NCBI GenBank assembly: GCA_037043015.1
Contig: CM073324.1
Span: 8,763,013-8,827,012 of the forward strand
Origin: Bryum argenteum
Taxonomy: Eukaryota > Streptophyta > Bryopsida > Bryales > Bryaceae
DNA length: 64,000 nt
Direction: 5' to 3'
Below, piece by piece: positions 11,509 to 25,088 of the stretch; within the stretch, counting starts at the first letter, position 1, and the number at the start of each line of letters is the position of its first letter. The translations under genes were made by a program, and so were the position numbers. The notes beneath the pieces were generated by a model. That model worked only from the letters and a program-made list of their open reading frames with translations. It did not search any database and was not told the origin of the DNA.

Positions 11509-11589
11509 AACGACAAAGTAGTGGTCGTCGAGGAATCGTGACCCGTTGCAAAGGGATCATGAGTGAGATAAACGACAAAGTGGTGGTTG

Positions 11590-13797
11590 TTGTAAACCCA
11601 CTGCATTTGCCAAAGATCAGAAGGTTCGTAAATGTTTTAGTTTGAAATTCAAATGCTACCAACCAATTGTGAGGTATGTATTCTGCGACATGGGTGAGTG
11701 ATGGGGCCGCTGAGATAACGACAAAATCAACTCTGCAATTGGTTCAAAGTTCAAAGCTTCTAGAAGTGCATCTTAGGGGATAATCCTTTTTCATACCTTT
11801 TATGCCCTCTTTGAGTATTTTAAGACACCCTATTGATAATTCATTCTCAATTGATGTGTTTTACTATTTGATTTCAAAGTGATGGCTTCTGGACAATAGG
11901 TGTATGATTTACTTGTTGGTTTTACCTTATATGATAAAAAGTGTTAGAAATGGCTGGTGAGATAGAATCAAAGTGTGTCGTCGTTGTAATTGCTCTCCAA
12001 GTAATGACATGTTAAAATCTACATTGGTACTTGGAAATGATATAGAAAACTATCAACTTGGTGTTGAGTGATCATTTTGAACATTTGTGAGTTAGATTTC
12101 TACCCTATACAAAGTTTCAACACATCATTCTACATGGGTAGAATAGAAATCACTTGATTTTATATTACAAAGACTATAATGGTGCGGCAATATGGTTACA
12201 CGCCTAATTTTTCTAGAATGTACATATTGGAAGAGAATTCTCCCAAATACCTTCAAAGTACTTTTACACAATATTTCAAAATCTCTTAACTTACTACGCT
12301 TATTGTTGATGTGCTCTAACTCTACCTGTATAAGGAAATTATGCCATGTACCTCTAATTTTATCTAATAATATCCTATAGAGATCCTTAGTATATGACAA
12401 GGGTTTTGGTATATTTGGATTTGATGTCATGTAATATAGATTATTCTCCAATTTAATATTTATAAGAGGCATGTTAATTGACAACTAAGGTGGGTTCTAA
12501 TCACTCATGACCCTATACATGTAAGTGGTTTCATACCAAAAAAGGCTTACAATCATTCCTAGTATATTATGCAATTGTATGATAAGGGTTATAAATAATT
12601 ATTATAAATTTTGAAAACCCTCTTATATGCTAATGCCAATCTTTAATACTACCGAACACTTCTATGCTTGTTTTAAATACTCATACTCTATGATAGCTTA
12701 TTGCAATGATTCATATTTTATCTCAAACTTATGTCTTTCAAATGTTATAAACTTAACCCCACATGTCATGTAAGTTAATTTGATGACTTTAAGATTTTTT
12801 CACATATTTATTAATGATACTATTAATACATAAAACAAAAATAACCATGATTGACTTCAAAAATAAATAAAATATACTCATTCACATTAATTATATATAT
12901 ATATATATAATTCTTTGTAAAACTTACTACAAATCAATCATAATTTAATTATTTTCCATCATCAAACAAAAGATTTTGTGATAATAATGATTGATCTATT
13001 TAGTAATTGATCATATAGATGTCCCATAATTAGAATAGTAATTTGTATAACAACCAAGAGTAATGTTGACTTACTTTAAAGTTGAGAATCTGTAACATAA
13101 AGTTGGCATGTATTAAGACAAAAAAATTGAGATTTTATCACAATACTGAAAATCCATTTCTATATATTGTTGACTCAAATATATTGATTCTTGGTGATAA
13201 AAAAAGAAAACACATAATTGAATTTTTTTTTTTTTTATGTATCAATCTTCAAACTTTACTATTTGATATTTGGTGGTATTTAGCATATATATATGCATGT
13301 ACACCCTCTTATATACCACTATTCTTTGACAAAACTGATTAGCTTCAATATATAATGATTGATTAAATGCCTATACTTTCACAATTGTTATAAGATATTT
13401 TGGTCTTTAGTTACCCACTTTTAAATTTCTCTTATTTAATTTCAATAAAAGTCAAATGTACTCAAATTGATGAGCTACAAGTAAGAAGCAACACATATGC
13501 AGTGGCTTTGGTTAATACAAGCAAATTTTCTTGTTTCATTTAGAAAAAAATGACTAATCATTTTTAGAACTTTGTTACATGCCATTGTTTATTGATTGTT
13601 TTATCACATGCTATTATGAAAACTTGAGCCAAATTCATGTGAATTCAAGACAAATAAATTGAATTAACAAAAGTAATGAATTTCAAGCGATATTCGTATT
13701 ACTGTACCTGCATGGCCATTTTGGGAGAAATTAAGTCCTATATTTAGGTGCTAAAGAATCTTGAGATATTCTTAAAAAATAATAGACATATTTGTAC
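11590..13797. other. AT-rich intergenic sequence
   Basis: No coding region, RNA gene or terminal repeat could be supported. It holds homopolymer runs and a short TA run at 12894-12909. Confidence 0.5.
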
Positions 13798-13801
13798 TTA
13801 A

Positions 13802-14774
13802 CCCCTAAACGTCCCTAGTGTCGAAAAACGACATTTTGGATGAAGGGCAGAAACTTTGAAGAGCCATAACTTCTTCATCCCGACTCCGTTTTTGACGAAA
13901 TCACTTGGGTTGGGTCCCAAATAAAGTCTAGTTTGTGTGGTACAAATTGCAGACCCATAAAATAAAGTATGAATTAATGGCATGCATTTTAGTGACAGCA
14001 GCTTTTGGTTTTGAGATTTCAAACATTGGGCATGTTTCACCATTGCAAGCCAATTATGTAAAATCTAAAATATTTTTTCATGAATTTTTTTTACATAAGT
14101 ATGATCTTTAGATGTATTCTAACAACTTTCTAGTTGCAAGTTTTTCGATCCAAATAACTTTGCTAGTGGATTTGCAATGATGTTTCTACAATGAAAAAAG
14201 TGAAAAAATGGATGATTTTTGAGGAGCTAGATCTCCTTCATCCACCGTTAGATTTCGACTTTATTCTTTGGGATAGATTCCAATCATAGTCTATTTTAAG
14301 TGGTAGAAACCTTAACCTAATTGAAGATGTATTGAAGATAGGGCATGGATTTGAGTGCAAAGGGTCTAGTTTTGGACTATTTTTCCTTTGTAAATTTTGA
14401 GGTAGTTTTCACCATTGGAAGGCTACTATTTGAGCCAAGATGTTTTTTTGATGAATTTTTTTGGTACAAAAGTGTTTTTGAGATGAAGATGAACAACTTT
14501 CTAGTTGGTGATTTTTTGATTGCAAATTTCATGTTGGTAGTATTTTCACTTCAAAGTGGAAATGATGGTATTTTGTAGCGTGTTTTGCGCACTAATATGT
14601 TATGATCTCGCAATCTATGAGGTCCCATGAGTCAAGTTTTGGCCCACATGATCTACTACAAGTCTATTACAAGTTTGTACGGTTAAGATCTGAATAGCTT
14701 ATCTTTATTTTCATCTATATCACTTTTTTTGAAAATGAGTTTTTGGCTAAAAATACCCCAAGGACGTTTAGGGG
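13802..14774. mobile_element. 973-bp TTAA-flanked non-autonomous transposon (family 1)
   Basis: Termini CCCCTAAACGTCC and GGACGTTTAGGGG, flanked by TTAA at 13798-13801 and 14775-14778. It is homologous along its length to 53901-54858 and to the disrupted copy at 36734-38301. A 77-codon ORF at 14345-14578 (MDLSAKGLVLDYF.., MNNFLVG.., LVVFSLQ) has a same-length counterpart in the copy at 53901. No transposase recognised. Confidence 0.88.
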
Positions 14775-15248
14775 TTAAAACTGAGGATTGGGGTGAAAAT
14801 AGGTTTGAATTCATAAATACAAAATTAACTGACACTATACTACCAAACTGACCGTGGGGGTACACTAATCCAATTAGTTTTCATAATTGCATGTTATTCA
14901 AATATAACATGATAGAAGATATTTGAACTTTTAGCTAGTAAGCGTTCAATTTTACTCGATATATCTTCACAAATCTGCCATCATGCCATATTTAACTAAG
15001 TTTGAACTCATTCATGAAATTTGGACAAGAAAAAAAATTTCCTTTTTCAATTTTTTCAATTGGTTATTGTGCTAAGTGAGAATTTGCTTTGAGAGATTTG
15101 AGTATCTTGATATTCTTTTGGGATCCTTCAACTTACACTTTCAAATCAAGTTTTTTTTCTTCGCATAGTCATGGAGGGAGCCCCTGATGTGATATTCTTG
15201 GACTAAAAAAAGTTAAGAAGTAGTTAAATGTGCCAATTCGTCTCTTAA

Positions 15249-15507
15249 ACCCCTAAAATCCTCAAAACCTGAAGTGGGTTCTGGGGTTCATGCAAGAACA
15301 AATTTCAACCAACTTTAATTGTTATAAATCTTACCAATGAAGAAGATTGACAATCTAAATTTGACATGCGAGTAAAAGGTCAAGTTAACTTAAAGATCAT
15401 AGGGTTAGACCTTCTAAATGATGGTTAGATTGAGTTTGTTTGGCCGTGAAGTAGAAGAAGGTCATTTGTGATAATTTGAGCAATATTACATCAAGGATTT
15501 TTAAGGG
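15249..15507. mobile_element. about 259-bp TTAA-flanked MITE
   Basis: Left end (A)CCCCTAAAATCCTC after TTAA at 15245-15248; right end AAGGATTTTTAAGGG before TTAA at 15508-15511. The termini pair imperfectly over about 14 bases. No ORF. Confidence 0.65.
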
Positions 15508-15560
15508 TTAATAAATGACTCGGTAATAAGGTGACTTGTCTATTTGAAGAGCAAGGGTAC

Positions 15561-15814
15561 ACTACTACAATTTAAGAGGTTTGCAATGTTATTTTTTTAA
15601 ACAGTACTTAAGTAGATAAAAGTCTTGGAATTTATTTCAACAAAGTTTTTAAGAAAATAAGCAATGTCACCAAATCACCAAACAACCGTTATTTATAATT
15701 TTGTAAATTTGAGGTTGTAAACATTGCTTGAGCAAGTACCAAAATGTTGCTAGACTTGAGCAATGTCTACACAAAAAAACATTTTTAATGTGCAAAACCC
15801 CCTCTAGTAGTAGT
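15561..15814. mobile_element. possible MITE with ACTACTAC termini
   Basis: Left end ACTACTACAATTTAAGAGG and right end CCTCTAGTAGTAGT are inverted relatives, followed inward by TTTGCA-type motifs on both sides. No convincing target duplication was found. Related sequence (AGAGGGGGATTTGCAACCTT) lies in SAP18 intron 5. Confidence 0.45.
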
Positions 15815-16059
15815 ATAAACCAAATGAATATTTCTCAAGTGTATATGAATAAGTACTATCGATAAAGTTGGCAAGTAATATCATTGAATGTGATTTTATA
15901 GTAAACTATCTATTAGTCACTTCTATTTAGAGGATTTGGAAATAATTTCCATCTAAATATGATATTAAATAGAACACCTCTATTAGACTTTTTTATGGGT
16001 TTGTGCATGTGACGAGTATGTACGAGATTTCTATACAAATTGTATACTTCTTTGATATT

Positions 16060-17110
16060 AAAAGTTTGCTTATATTAGATTCCCTTTCAAACTCATGGAC
16101 CAATTACCTCTATTAAATTCCCTTTCAGATACACGCACTAGTCCGACGGTCACCTCTATTAGATTTTTGTTTACATACACGCATCACTCCCACCGTCACC
16201 TCTAGCTGTCACCTCTATTAGATTCCCTATCAACATCCATCACTCATGTAGTCACCACTGTTAAATTCCCTTTGAACTTATGCACAAGTCACCTCTATTA
16301 TACTCCCTTCAACTTGCGCACCCCGTCACCTTTATTAACTTACCTTCCAACTTGCATACCAATCAATTCTATTGAATACCCTTTCAACCTGTGCACAAGT
16401 CACTTCTGTCGAATTCCCTTTCCAACTTGCGCATGGTTACCTTGTGTAAAATTCACGTCCGACTCTTGTCCTTTCGTCATCTCTATTAGATTTCCTTTCA
16501 ACTCGTGCATGCCTTGTCAATATTACATTCTCTTTTAGACTCATGCATCGGTAATCTTTACTAAATTTCCCTTGAGACTTGTGGACTAGTGACCCCTATT
16601 AGATTCCTTGCTCAACTTATGCACTGGTCAACTCTATATCAACTCTATCAGAGTCTCTGCTCCACTCGTGCACCTCTCACTTCTATTAGATTCCATGCTC
16701 AACTCATGCATTGGTCACCTCTATTAGATTTTCTATTGTACTCGTGCACGACAGTACCGCTCACTTTAATTCAATTCCCATTGGGACTACTGTATAAGTT
16801 ATCTCTATTAGATTCCCTTCTGAACTTATGCACCGGTCACCTCTACTTGATTCCCTTTCAGAGATTGTACAAAGATTACTTCTATATACAAATTTAAAGT
16901 GGTTTTTATACATCTGTAATAATAGCTTAGTGACCTTTTATGTATACAATCCTTCAATGCAAAACAATCACTTCTATATACAAATTGTATAACAAAGTTT
17001 CTATTTGCCTCTACTTTGAAGTGGTCAATTCTATTGTCTCTATCCACCTATAATAACAAATGACCCCTATGTACAAGTTTTCACCTCTAATGTGAAACAA
17101 TTCCCTGTAA
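16060..17110. repeat. degenerate array of about 40-bp units (CACCTCTATTAGATTCCC)
   Basis: More than 20 imperfect repeats of CACCTCTATTAGATTCCCTT + CAACTCATGCAC, spaced about 35-45 bases. The same CACCTCTA(C/T)TAGATT core appears inverted at 5100-5800 and forward at 30600-30800. The ORFs across it are repeat products. Confidence 0.75.
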
Positions 17111-17428
17111 ATTCGGATTTCTCAAGCACATAAATATTGACCATTCTATCGTTCGCTTGAAGTTATTTTTTCTAAGAGACTTAATCTCCCACGAGTTTAA
17201 ATAGCTTTTAATGATCTCAACTTTCACAATAACAAAAGTATTTTAAAAAATATTCTAAACTTACATAAAAAAATAAGATGTAAAAGTCATTTACACAATA
17301 GTTGATGTCTTGCATGTGTTTTAAAAACTTACAATGAGTTCATGGACAAAGTGACTCACCACTTCTATTTTTACACTTATTTTTCAAAGACTATACAAAA
17401 CATCATAAAACACCTTTGAGAACTTTAA

Positions 17429-17790
17429 CCCTTAAACGCCCAAGCAAGACCGAGGGGCTTGATTCCAACAGAATCTTCTCTGTAGTTCTCACTGTAATCG
17501 ACTTTTCACTTATATTTTGATGTCAAACTGGTCACCGTCTTATGATGCATTCAAAAAGTGAAATTTTACAATTCAAATCACAATTTGTATGTATGATTTT
17601 ATGGTTTGAAAGGATTGTGGTAGGTAGGTTGGGGTTGTACATAACCTTGTAGGAGGTTGCAAGCTCATCATTGATTGGTTCATTCATGATGCCCAAGTTC
17701 AAAAAGTGCATTATTCATGATGCCCAAGTCCAAAAGATGTTGTGATCCAATTTTGGGCTGCCCGTTTTAGACCCCATGGGCGTTTAAGGG
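17429..17790. mobile_element. 362-bp TTAA-flanked MITE (family 3)
   Basis: Perfect 14-bp termini CCCTTAAACGCCCA and TGGGCGTTTAAGGG between TTAA sites at 17425-17428 and 17791-17794. The left end resembles those at 46387 (CCCTTCAGTGCCCAAGC) and 60912. No coding capacity. Confidence 0.88.
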
Positions 17791-17794
17791 TTAA

Positions 17795-19025
17795 GTCTTT
17801 CGAAGCTTGTTAATGGAATCATGGTATTTCCTTGTCAATTGAGTTTGTATTTACAAGACAAACTTTCAATATGGAAATGCTGACACCCATTCATGTAGGG
17901 ATTACCTAGCACAAAGTATACCCATTTTAGACAAATGACTGAAAAAGTGGATATCTTCAAGTATAACATTTCGCTGCTTAAGATTAGAAGTGGAAGAAGA
18001 AACATGCATTTCATTAGTGAAACACTTACCCTCTCAAACGAGCAGTCTGCGTTTTCACTTATCTTTGACCTGCATGCTATCTATATATGAGACCGTGGCC
18101 CAACTTGGTGACTTCATATTCTCACCGCATGCGTGCGAAGCTTCTCATGTTCACGGAAATGGGTCGCCGGCAATAATGTGAAGGACGGACACTAGAAAAA
18201 GGAATGTTGCCCCAAATCATGCCAAGGACAAGGTACACCAAAACCCTAATCTAGACTTGACAAGGAGGGGCGAGGGAGGGACTTGAGGAGCTGCACGGAC
18301 TCCTTGCGTGGCGATCCAAACTGTTGTGCAGCTGGAGGTGTCGCTAATTTCGGTATAAGCCCATTCCCAGTCTATTCTCATCTGTAAAACCCACTTTGGC
18401 GGTACACATCTCCGTATCCTTTGAGATTCTGCGACTTTTGCATGTTCGTGTGGTTTTCTTAGCATGACTTGTTAGTTCAGTGGCATGACTGTGAGATTGT
18501 GAAACTTGTCCAAGTTACTGCATATCAGCTTCTTTTTATCTCTCCCTCCTGTGCGGAATTGCTGATCGGTTGCTTGAGGGTATCAGCAATTCCCTATTCT
18601 TGATGAATTGCTGTTTGATTAAGCTCTCATTTCTGAACTTGTTTCCTTATTCCAAAGTTGATTACTAGAGGGTCGATAGACTGGCTAATTACAAACCTGT
18701 ACACTGAATTGCGTACCGGGTGAGATGATCGCAGTTGTGCAGATTCGGGAGGATTTAAGCTCTGGAGGGGGATGACCATGCTTACATTTCAATGACTGGG
18801 AGCTGGAGCAAGTTTGTGAGTCTTTTCTCCTTTTGGATTTAGGGTTAGTAATGCTGCAGTAGAGCAGGGTCATGAGAGCCTCATGTTGTTCAGTATTTGG
18901 TGAACTCGACGAATTTTGATGTTCAGAGTTGCTTGCCATGTTCAGGTGGCAGTTGCTTCTGATGTTCTGAGTAAGAGAATTGGAATGGTTGTTTTGAGCT
19001 TGTGTTGTGATTCCGTGTTAGGGTC
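17795..19025. promoter_or_regulatory. upstream region of the biotin-ligase gene
   Basis: No gene was supported between the TTAA element and the HCS start. The last several hundred bases (18200-19025) are less AT-rich than the rest and probably hold the promoter and 5' UTR. No TATA box or transcription start could be fixed. Confidence 0.35.
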
Positions 19026-22008
19026 ATGAGCTGTGGATATATCAAGAGGCTCGCAGTTAACGGCGCTGTCTGGAGTCAATCTGTTCGCAGACACACATAT
19101 TCCACCGACTCCGTTATAAACTGTAATCGACAATTGAAGTGCATTCCCTTGTCAGCAAGTTATCCTCGAGCTGTGATGGTGTTTGGAAAGACTTCTGCAT
19201 TGTCCGGTAACACAGATGGACATGCAAACTCGGAGGTTCTAGAACGACCGGCGTGTATTGCGGGTGAGCACCAGAAGGAGCACTCTGTGTGTGATCCAGC
19301 AGTTTCAGCATACAAGGAAGTTTTTAGCAAGGCTGCGATGGAAGGGCCTGGTAAGAGTGTAAGTAAGGTTGAAGCTTATGGAGACAAGGATGCTACTGTG
19401 GAAGGAAAGGGCCCAAACGTCGGGAAGGTTGAAGGCGTTGGAAAAACGGTAGGCAAATCGGTCGGAAAATCTGAACATAAGGATGTGGGGAAAACTACCG
19501 GTAAGTTTGAGGGAAAGGGCAAAGCTGAGGGTATTGGGAAAACCGTAGGCAAGTCAGGAGAGGAGACAAGTCTGGGCAAGGTGGAGCAGATGGGGAAATC
19601 TGAGGGAAAGGGCCCAAATGTGGGTAAGGCCGAGCAGATCGGCAATTCTGAAGGGAAGAATGTTGGCAAGACACAAGGTGAAACTGTTGGTAAAGCTGAA
19701 AATGAGAATGTTGGAAAGCTTGGGAAGAACGAGAAGGCAGGAAAAACTGAAGGCGATGTTGGGAAAGTATCTGATAAGCCTGTTGGGAAAGTATCTGATA
19801 AGCCTGTTGGGAAAGGTGAGCCTTCTGAGGAAAGTATCCGACAAACGGGAGAAAAGTTTCAGAAGCTGACTACGGGTAAGAACCCGAGGACTTAGGGTTT
19901 AGGGTTGTTTTCAGTCGGCGGTCTGTAGATCTCGTCAATGCTCATCTACAATTGGAAAGATGCACCTGAGTCTGAATCATCTCCATCTATTCTGACAAGA
20001 TGTCTGTGTGACCAGATTCTAAGGACTTCGTAATTGCCGTCGCTGGGAAGGCAGAAGCAGAGACGAGTTTTGCAGGGAATATGATATCTGCTGGAGAGTT
20101 GAAGCTTCCCGAAGGTGCTACTTTAGTACCATATAAGCAGACAGAAGCCACTGAAGGTGCATTCCGCGTGGATGTGTTCATGGACCAGCTCAAGAGTCGC
20201 CAGTTTGGCCGGCTGATGTTTTATGCTCGTGAACTGCCCTCCACTCATACACTGCTCTCCCAGTAAGTTAGCCATTCTGCTCTCTATGCCCAGTTTTATC
20301 CAAATCGTAAGAAGCTTTGCTCGGGAAGTCTCTCATGATGGAGGATCAAATATGGCGCTTTGTAGTTGATACTCTGCCGCGGTGGTTGACAGAAACTGCA
20401 AAGCTCTTCCTGTGGGGACGCTCAGTGTTGCGGATACCCAATTTCAAGGAAAAGGTGATCATCATAACTTGCTTGCATCAGAATATGGTATTCTCGGGCT
20501 CTACAATTTTCGCTCGAACCTCGTACTCAAGTGTGCACTGACTCATTTCTGTAATTTCCAGGTCGTGCTGGGAACTCATGGGAATCACCCAAGGGCTGCC
20601 TCATGTTTTCTTTTACGCTCCAAATGTCGGATGGGCGCGCAGTTCCCTTTCTGCAGTACGTTGCGTCTCTTGCAATTATTGAGGCCATAGAGAGTCACTG
20701 CATCAGCAAAGTACGTGCACACCTCCGCAAAGACTCATTTGTTATTATGATGGTTTTGTAACTCGTTGAGTTTTAACTCATTTATCTCTACCTTTGTGAG
20801 TCGGACAATCTGCTGGCATATTGCAGTGCATGATAGTGTAGTCGGTGTTACTTTAGATGTAACTTACACCGACTACTCGTTACTGCAGAGTCTGAAGGCA
20901 CCAGAAGTGAAAATCAAGTGGCCGAACGACTTATATGCGAAAGGGCTAAAAGTTGGCGGAATTCTCTGTACATCAACCTACAGTTCGAAGAAGTTCCACA
21001 TTGTGGTTGGTGAGCTCTTGAGATTAAGTTCTGGGTGTATCTCTCAGACAGAGCAATTTACACGTGTGTGTGGAGAGACCTTGTTTTCGTGATAGTATTG
21101 GTGAATGTGGATCACTTAGTGCTAAACACCTATAATTATCGTCCGGCTCATGAGAGCTTGTTATGCAACTTTCGAACGCAGGAGTTGGACTGAACGTGGG
21201 AAACAGGCAGCCTACAACTTGTCTCGATGCTTTGTTAGAGGAAATCAATGAGAAATCTCCCAGCTTGTCTAGAGATGAGTTGCTAGCAGCCATCATCAGC
21301 AAGTTTGAGAATCTTTTCGAAGTATTCTCCACTCAAGGTGCGAATCTCTTTTCAATGCGAGCTCAGTACGGGTATACTAGCACTTGATGCTGATTTTAAC
21401 TTGTATAGGAAGATCGATCATGATCATCGTTTCATATGATCACATTTATCGTAACTGTGCTTGGGTTATGTGCAGGTTTTTATGCTCTAGAGAGCGATTA
21501 CTATAAAAGGTGGCTCCATAGGTATGGCACTTGGTCCTAGCTTCTCTTAAAACGTTCGACCAATATTTTCTTCTCTTCGCATGTATAATCAGTTCTTACT
21601 AAACTGCTCTCTCAACAGCGGTCAAACTGTAGTACTTGAGGAGAGGCAGGAAGGCACTTCCGAAATAACGCATGCCCCTCTTAAGATACAAGTAAGCCTC
21701 TCATGTATTGTGCAGACTATCCGTTACTTGATCATGCGTATGTCTCTAAAATTGTTATGAAATTGCAGGGTTTAACGCCATCAGGCTACTTGCGTGCTCT
21801 CGACGATAAATCAGAGGCTTACGAGCTTCACCCAGACGGCAACAGGTATAGGCTCATTTCGGCTTTTTTAAACTTGGAGTAATTAGATTCTGCAGTGGAA
21901 ATGAAGAGACTCTTACTTTGACTGCACTGGTTAGCTATTAACACCGTTTATTTGCTGGTTTGTTGCAGCTTTGATTTCCTGAAAGGCCTCATGCGAAAGA
22001 AACTGTGA
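19026..22008 (+). CDS. HCS1: biotin--protein ligase (holocarboxylase synthetase) with Gly-Lys-rich N-terminal extension
   Basis: Exons: 19026-19875, 20016-20262, 20393-20454, 20562-20710, 20889-21009, 21182-21337, 21476-21521, 21619-21691, 21769-21845 and 21969-22008; 1821 bases, 606 residues. Residues 1-50 look like an Arg/Ser-rich organelle presequence. Residues 108-263 hold about 25 Gly-Lys dipeptides, mostly VGK. Residues 284-606 are the plant HCS domain: STHTLLSQ, biotin-adenylate loop GKGRAGNSWESPKG (385-398), KIKWPNDLY (444-452), GGILCTSTY, GVGLNV, and a C-terminal GLTPSGYL...YELHPDGNSFDF domain. The enzyme attaches biotin to a lysine of carboxylases such as acetyl-CoA and methylcrotonyl-CoA carboxylase. 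Start: the first ATG of a long open exon; Met51 or Met105 could serve as internal starts for a cytosolic form. Plant HCS proteins are usually about 330-370 residues, so this one is long. It is the only gene between the two RLCK arms. Confidence 0.93.
19347..19814. repeat. low-complexity coding repeat (VGK motif) in HCS exon 1
   Basis: Irregular 9-30 base repeats encoding GK, VGK and EGK words. Two adjacent 24-base copies encode VSDKPVGK at 19768-19815. Frame is kept throughout, which suggests real protein sequence rather than a read-through intron. Confidence 0.8.
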
Positions 22009-22412
22009 ATCTAGTTTTGCCTTCTTCAGCACCTCTTGTACTGTAGAAACGATGCTGAAAGTTTGGTTTTTTCCACAGCATAAGTTTTTTGACTAGTCCT
22101 TGTGCAGCCAGTACAGTCGCCCTAAGATTTGTGATCTGTCTAGATCCTTACACTTTTTCTAAATAGATCCAAGGACTGACAGTCAAAGTACCTTCGCACT
22201 GTCTTATATTGTGAATATATGAACATGTTAAATCCTAGAACAAGCCTCTCTCTGTTTATGTGCAGCTCCTTCTTCCAAATTGTAGTATGGATCCTGACTT
22301 CAATCCTCTTTTCATTTGAACTAATAGTTTCTCTTGTTGATGTCGAGAATTGATTTTATTTTGTAAATAGTTATAACATGTTTTAAATTTTTTAGGGGAG
22401 GCCTGCCTAAAG

Positions 22413-22473
22413 ATTTGATATAGGATTTGAGATGATTTGATATAGGATTTGAGATGATTTGATATAGGATTTG
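22413..22473. repeat. 22-bp tandem repeat, about three units
   Basis: ATGATTTGATATAGGATTTG + AG repeated nearly three times without changes. Confidence 0.85.
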
Positions 22474-23039
22474 GTAATTTTTACAATTTTGAACCAAAGT
22501 GTTCAGGTAACAACAAGTATCATTTACGGCGCAATTACCACGACACCCTCTTGTTGTCATGTCACTAGCCCCCTAATGTCATTTATACATGCCAAAAAGT
22601 TATAAATAGATGATATAACTATCTTGTAAAAGCAAACCTGTGGTTCCAAGACAATAAAGTTGAAGATTGTTTACAAAAGCAAGTCAACAACTTTCACATT
22701 TAATCTTCACCTCTTATATATGTGCCTTCTAAGATGATGATAGTTCAAAAATAAGAAGAATAGATGATTTTTATGAGTTTTGATGAATGAGAGAGGTGAT
22801 ACATCTATTTGACACCAAATTTGTAGTCTTACAAGTATCCATTAACAGATAAGTTCCTCTCACTTAAATAGAGTTGATAATTGGCTTATTTCCAACATGT
22901 AATTCTGAAAGCTTAAATTTCACACCAATTGTTGCTCTACTACAATCATAGAAAAAAAAAAATTCTTGCAATACTAAAAGAATCGTAGAAAAGAAATAAA
23001 AATCACTTCATTCTTGCAAGACTAAAAGAAGTTCATTTG

Positions 23040-23815
23040 GAGCTTTGGTTTCTAACCGCCCTTTCACTCATCTACGTATTGGAAAACATATAAGAATACA
23101 TATACAACACCTTGTTGGTTACTTCTAAGTTCTAAACTAAAGCATCTTCAAAACATCTACTAAAAGGGAGAGACCACAACCACACCTATTTTGTTGTTAT
23201 TTCATCCGCCTCTTAATTTGCTTATGTGTCAATAGATGTACTTGAGTCCCAATATATAATGTTCAAAATCTCAATTTAAGAAATTAGAATTTCTTTGACC
23301 TTCATAACTTCTTGTGCTATTTTGTTGTTACTTCAAGGGGCCCCTTACTCACCTATGTGTTGACTTGCATGTGACTACTAATTGGTGATTTCCAATTTCA
23401 AACTAGAGATTTCAAATTCTTCTTCTATTGCCGCAAATTTTAAGCCACACCATTTTTGGTTCAATCTCATGGGCCCCCTCCTTCATTCATGTATCGATCT
23501 GAATTTGACAACTAAGTGGTAGTTTTCGAGTTTCAAACTACAACATTCTCAAACCTTTTGATATTTACTTAAACCACACCATTTTTGTCTCTATCTCCCT
23601 GGCCCTCTCCTTCATCCACGTGTCGACTTGCATATAACAATTAGTTGGTTGTTATTTGAATTTGAACTAGAGCATTCCCGAGCCTTCTGATATTTGGCAA
23701 ATGAGCTTCAATCACGGATCCTTCCCAAAACTTCTGATATTTAGCAAATGCGCTTCAATCAGGTACTCTTCTCGAACCTTCTGATATTTGGGAGCGCCCT
23801 TCAATCACGTACCCT
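23040..23815. repeat. degenerate tandem repeats, about 120 bp and then about 55 bp
   Basis: From 23040 to 23690, blocks of about 120 bases share CACCATTTTTG(T/G)(T/C)TC, TCATCCACGTGTCGA-like and (T/A)TTCAAACTA(G/C)A pieces. From 23670 to 23815 a shorter unit with CCTTCTGATATTTGG and CTTCAATCACG repeats three times. No gene. Confidence 0.6.
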
Positions 23816-25088
23816 TTGAAAATGCCGCTGCATTTACTATTACCACCCCCTTGACGTCATCTCACCAACCTTGTGTAATGCGTCGTGGTTTTTACACGAC
23901 GAAAAGTTGCAAGATAGATGAAACTACCATAGATGACAAAGAATTCTGGGGTCCGAAGCAAATGAAGTTTATAAATCTAAACTTGAACAAATGAACAACA
24001 CATGAAGATTATTATATTCCTCTAGCCATAAGCCTTGTAAGATGTTGAAAATGGAAAGATGAGAGTTTCGAATGATTCAAATGAGTTGCAATGAATGAGA
24101 GGGTTAGTCGTCTCAAGAAATTGGAAGGCCAGACTCTCCCCATCCAAGCCTGCCTTGGGAGCTTCAACGAACGCGGGCGAGACCCTCAACAGCACACTGT
24201 AGAGTATAGAACCGGGAGGAAGGGAGTGAGGGAAGGCAGACACGACGAGCCCGGTGGGCAAGGGAGGGAGGGAGGGATTGGGGTTGCAGCACACGCACCA
24301 GAACCAGCACCAGCGAACAAGGAGCAGCAGCAGCACCAGCGTCGCATTGAGCGCGCGAGACCCAGACCACGGAGGGAAGTTCCAACCCTCAGCATGCCTT
24401 TTTTCTACTTCACATGCCCGACCCGACTTACAGCATCGTCGTGCCTCACTTTCTAGACTCGTCTCGTTCCACACACGAAACCGTGTAGAATCGTGAGCCA
24501 CCACCCTCAATCCTTGCTCCGTTTCGCAATTTCCGTCCGAGTGGGCGCTCGTACCATTGCCTCATGTGTCTTCTGCTTTAGTCTGCTGGCAGCGATTGTT
24601 TGTTGGTTTTGTTGTAGGACCTCGTTCTAACTTTGTTTGCCCACGTGGTTTCAGACGGGCGATGGACGGGCCTGCTTCGGCCGAATCACCAGTGCGGCAG
24701 ATTTGTGGTGCGTGGGCGCCAGGGCAGGAGTCCCATTTTGTGGTATGTGTTAGAGTCGGAGTGATTCAGGGCAAGCAGGAGCGCAACTGGATCTAGGGGT
24801 GTTGTTTAGTCGGCAATGATCACGGTGCCTGGGAGTTGCGCTGGCCCAAGCAGCTGCTGCAATAGGGTGCTTTTTTTTAGCTCTGTGTTCGCACTGGAGC
24901 GTGGAGTGCGCGTGGCGAACAGCGAGGTAGTGCACTGCGATTGGAGATGCGAGGAGTTTGTGAGCGGAGCCGCATGAGCATTCTGATACGGTGGTGGTTG
25001 ATGGCATAGTGGAGACAGGGAGAGCAGTAGTGGGAGGACGAAGAGCTCAGGAGAAATAGTGTTGTAAGGGCAGGACGTGTATAGAGAG

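Larger units (their letters stand above)
22009..24019. other. HCS 3' flank and AT-rich repeats, no gene
   Basis: The first 200-300 bases probably form the HCS 3' UTR. The rest holds the two repeat sets listed separately (22413-22473, 23040-23815) and no supported gene. Confidence 0.5.

Noticed and set aside
11259-11645. 128-codon ORF
   Set aside because: It lies over the 73-bp tandem repeat and simply translates it.
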